From Candidatus Omnitrophota bacterium (GTDB taxonomy: Bacteria; Omnitrophota; Omnitrophia; Omnitrophales; JACROU01), in contig JACQQR010000237.1 of the NCBI GenBank assembly GCA_016206875.1, forward strand, positions 1 through 7,393: 7,393 bases of DNA. Direction: 5' to 3'. Below, piece by piece: positions 6,163-7,393 of this stretch (within the stretch, counting starts at the first letter, position 1; each line of letters starts with the position of its first letter). The translations under genes were made by a program, and so were the position numbers. The notes beneath the pieces are model-generated. The model saw only the letters and a program-made list of their open reading frames with translations. It was not told where the DNA came from and made no database searches.

Positions 6163-7086
6163 CTAAGTACTAGCGGATTCAAGCGATTCGAGAAGATGCT
6201 CCATATCCTCGGGCAGAGGCGCTTCGAAGCTCATGGTTTTTCCGGTTCTGGGGTGCTGAAAGGTGAGAAGCCGCGCGTGCAAGGCCTGGCGGCGAATTTG
6301 GGGATTTTTTACGCCGTAGAGCCCGTCGCCGAGCACGGGATGACCCAAATGGGCCATGTGCACGCGAATCTGATGCGTTCGGCCCGTGCCCAAACTGACT
6401 TCCAATAACGTGGCGTTTGAAAAACGCTTGAGCACACGGAACATCGTGTGCGCCGATTTTCCGCCGCTGGGCCTGACCACAATTTTCTTCCGGTTCACGA
6501 AGGCGCGGCCCACCGGCTCGCGGCACTCCCCTTCGTCGTGCTGTACCACGCCTTTCACCAGGGCCCAATAAATGCGGCGCGCCGTGCGATTTTTAATTTG
6601 TTTGGCCAGCGATGCATGCGCCATTTCATTTTTGGCCACAACCAGAACACCGGAAGTATCTTTGTCGAGCCGGTGCACAATGCCGGGCCGCAGCGCATCG
6701 CGGGTTTTGGGCATCTCTTCGCCCAAGTGATGCACCAAGGCATTGACTAAAGTATGTTCGCGGTTTCCCGGTGCGGGATGAACCACCATGCCTACGGGTT
6801 TGTTGATAACGATGAGGTCTCTATCTTCATACAAAATATCGAGAGGAATTTCTTCGGCTACGACACGCATCCCTTCTTGGCTTGCGATATTGACAAAAAC
6901 TTCATCGCCGGCTTTCACTATAGCATGAGGTTTAGCGGGGCCTGCATTCAGTAAAATTTCGCCGGAAGCAAAATGTTTTTTTAACTGACTGCGCGTAATT
7001 TCTCCTAGTAACTGACGAGCCAAAAAGGTGTCCACTCTCTGGCCCGTATCCATAGCATCGGCGGTCAGTGATTTTCGAATTTTCAT
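6163..7086 (-). CDS. rluD: 23S rRNA pseudouridine synthase, RluA/RluD family
   Basis: 307 residues, slightly shorter than E. coli RluD (about 326). An S4-type RNA-binding domain occupies roughly residues 17-67 (VDTFLARQLL, TRSQLKKHFASGEILLN, KAGDEV). The catalytic domain follows, with NKPVGMVVHP (95-104), the HRLDKDTSG motif (138-146) whose Asp141 is the catalytic nucleophile, GRTHQIRVHM (235-244), and ARLLTFQHP near 271-279. This S4-plus-RluA layout is that of RluD, which makes pseudouridines in helix 69 of 23S rRNA (1911, 1915, 1917 in E. coli). RluC shares the layout, so the exact target is a family-level call. The ATG at 7086 starts 18 nt after the dps stop, so the two genes may share a transcript. 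The palindromic repeat lies 41 nt past its stop. It appears complete, with all motifs intact. Confidence 0.93.
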   Translation of the reverse strand: MKIRKSLTADAMDTGQRVDTFLARQLLGEITRSQLKKHFASGEILLNAGPAKPHAIVKAGDEVFVNIASQEGMRVVAEEIPLDILYEDRDLIVINKPVGMVVHPAPGNREHTLVNALVHHLGEEMPKTRDALRPGIVHRLDKDTSGVLVVAKNEMAHASLAKQIKNRTARRIYWALVKGVVQHDEGECREPVGRAFVNRKKIVVRPSGGKSAHTMFRVLKRFSNATLLEVSLGTGRTHQIRVHMAHLGHPVLGDGLYGVKNPQIRRQALHARLLTFQHPRTGKTMSFEAPLPEDMEHLLESLESAST

Positions 7087-7104
7087 TTCATCTCTACTGA
7101 GCCG

Positions 7105-7393
7105 TCAGGCTTGCAGCAAACTGCGAAGCATCCATGCCGTTTTCTCATGCACTTGCATCCTTTGCGTCAACACCTCTAAAGTCACTTGATCGGATGCCTT
7201 TTCCACAGCAGGAAGAATGGCCCGTGCCGTTCGGATCGCCGTTTCATGCCCATCCACCAAGGAGCGGATCATGTCTTCGGCCTTCGGAATACCCCGATCT
7301 TCCTTAATGGAAGTAAGCGACGTCAATTCCGAATAGGTCCCGGGAGCCGGATAACCCAACGCCCGGATACGTTCGGCAATCAGGTCTACAGCC
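7105..7393 (-). CDS. dps: Dps-family DNA-protection ferritin, C-terminal part (5' end beyond window)
   Basis: About 95 codons are visible; the gene enters from the window's right edge, so its start is not seen. Reading in from the edge gives AVDLIAERIRALGYPAPGT, the Dps signature; its Asp and Glu (visible residues 3 and 7) correspond to the ferroxidase Asp78/Glu82 of E. coli Dps. The remaining His and Asp ligands lie outside the window. The rest is the two-helix C-terminal half, with HETAIRTAR and a terminal TQRMQVHEKTAWMLRSLL stretch typical of proteobacterial Dps. Members form 12-subunit cages that store iron and consume peroxide in the cytosol. There is no Lys-rich C-terminal tail. A TTG at 7359 lies inside the gene and is not a start. 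Confidence 0.92.
   Translation of the reverse strand, partial: AVDLIAERIRALGYPAPGTYSELTSLTSIKEDRGIPKAEDMIRSLVDGHETAIRTARAILPAVEKASDQVTLEVLTQRMQVHEKTAWMLRSLLQA

Noticed and set aside
5967..6182. Minus-strand open frame of 71 codons across the intergenic repeat
   Set aside because: It is made of repeat sequence, overlaps the end of rluD and has low-complexity composition; an artefact of the GC-rich palindromes.
7105..7359. Stand-alone 84-residue protein starting at TTG 7359
   Set aside because: The frame stays open to the window edge and the extra residues complete the Dps signature, so this is a partial dps gene.
1..7393. tRNA, rRNA, riboswitch or transposase genes
   Set aside because: No cloverleaf, rRNA-like stretch, known riboswitch core or transposase motif was seen on either strand by eye.

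Overview
The window comes from a bacterium, most likely Gram-negative. It carries a dense set of nucleotide-sugar and surface-polysaccharide type genes beside two ordinary housekeeping genes of proteobacterial flavour (a Dps ferritin and an RluD-type pseudouridine synthase). I cannot name the genus from the sequence. Every gene I can support lies on the minus strand, so transcription runs from the high to the low coordinates.

Layout, in the direction of transcription. (1) 7393-6163: the C-terminal part of dps, cut by the window edge, then rluD 18 nt downstream. (2) 6162-5864: a 299-nt gap. It holds a 128-bp mosaic palindromic repeat (5995-6122) and, beyond it, a TATAAT box that is the best promoter candidate for what follows. 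(3) 5863-81: six tightly packed genes with junctions of -20, +5, -4, +4 and -4 nt. In order they encode a GDP-mannose-4,6-dehydratase-like enzyme, a heptose-7-phosphate-kinase-like (HddA-like) GHMP kinase, the alpha and beta subunits of a thiamine-diphosphate-dependent 2-oxoacid dehydrogenase E1, a SAM-dependent methyltransferase, and a short-chain dehydrogenase/reductase. (4) 80-1: a second, unrelated palindromic repeat just past the last stop codon.

How the genes may work together. The dehydratase and kinase point to a nucleotide-activated 6-deoxy-4-keto hexose or heptose. The E1 pair has no lipoyl E2 or E3 partner in the window, so it may not be a normal dehydrogenase complex. The avilamycin proteins AviB1/AviB2 give a precedent in which an E1 alpha/beta-like pair attaches a two-carbon branch to a sugar. 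A parallel reading here is that a ThDP-bound carbanion from a 2-oxoacid adds to a keto-sugar, and the methyltransferase and reductase then finish the product. That would be a branched-chain sugar pathway encoded in one operon and bounded by repeats. The enzyme families are clear from motifs. The joint pathway is inference, and no glycosyltransferase, nucleotidyltransferase or transporter is visible here. One further oddity is that the last enzyme (the SDR) has Phe in place of its catalytic Tyr.
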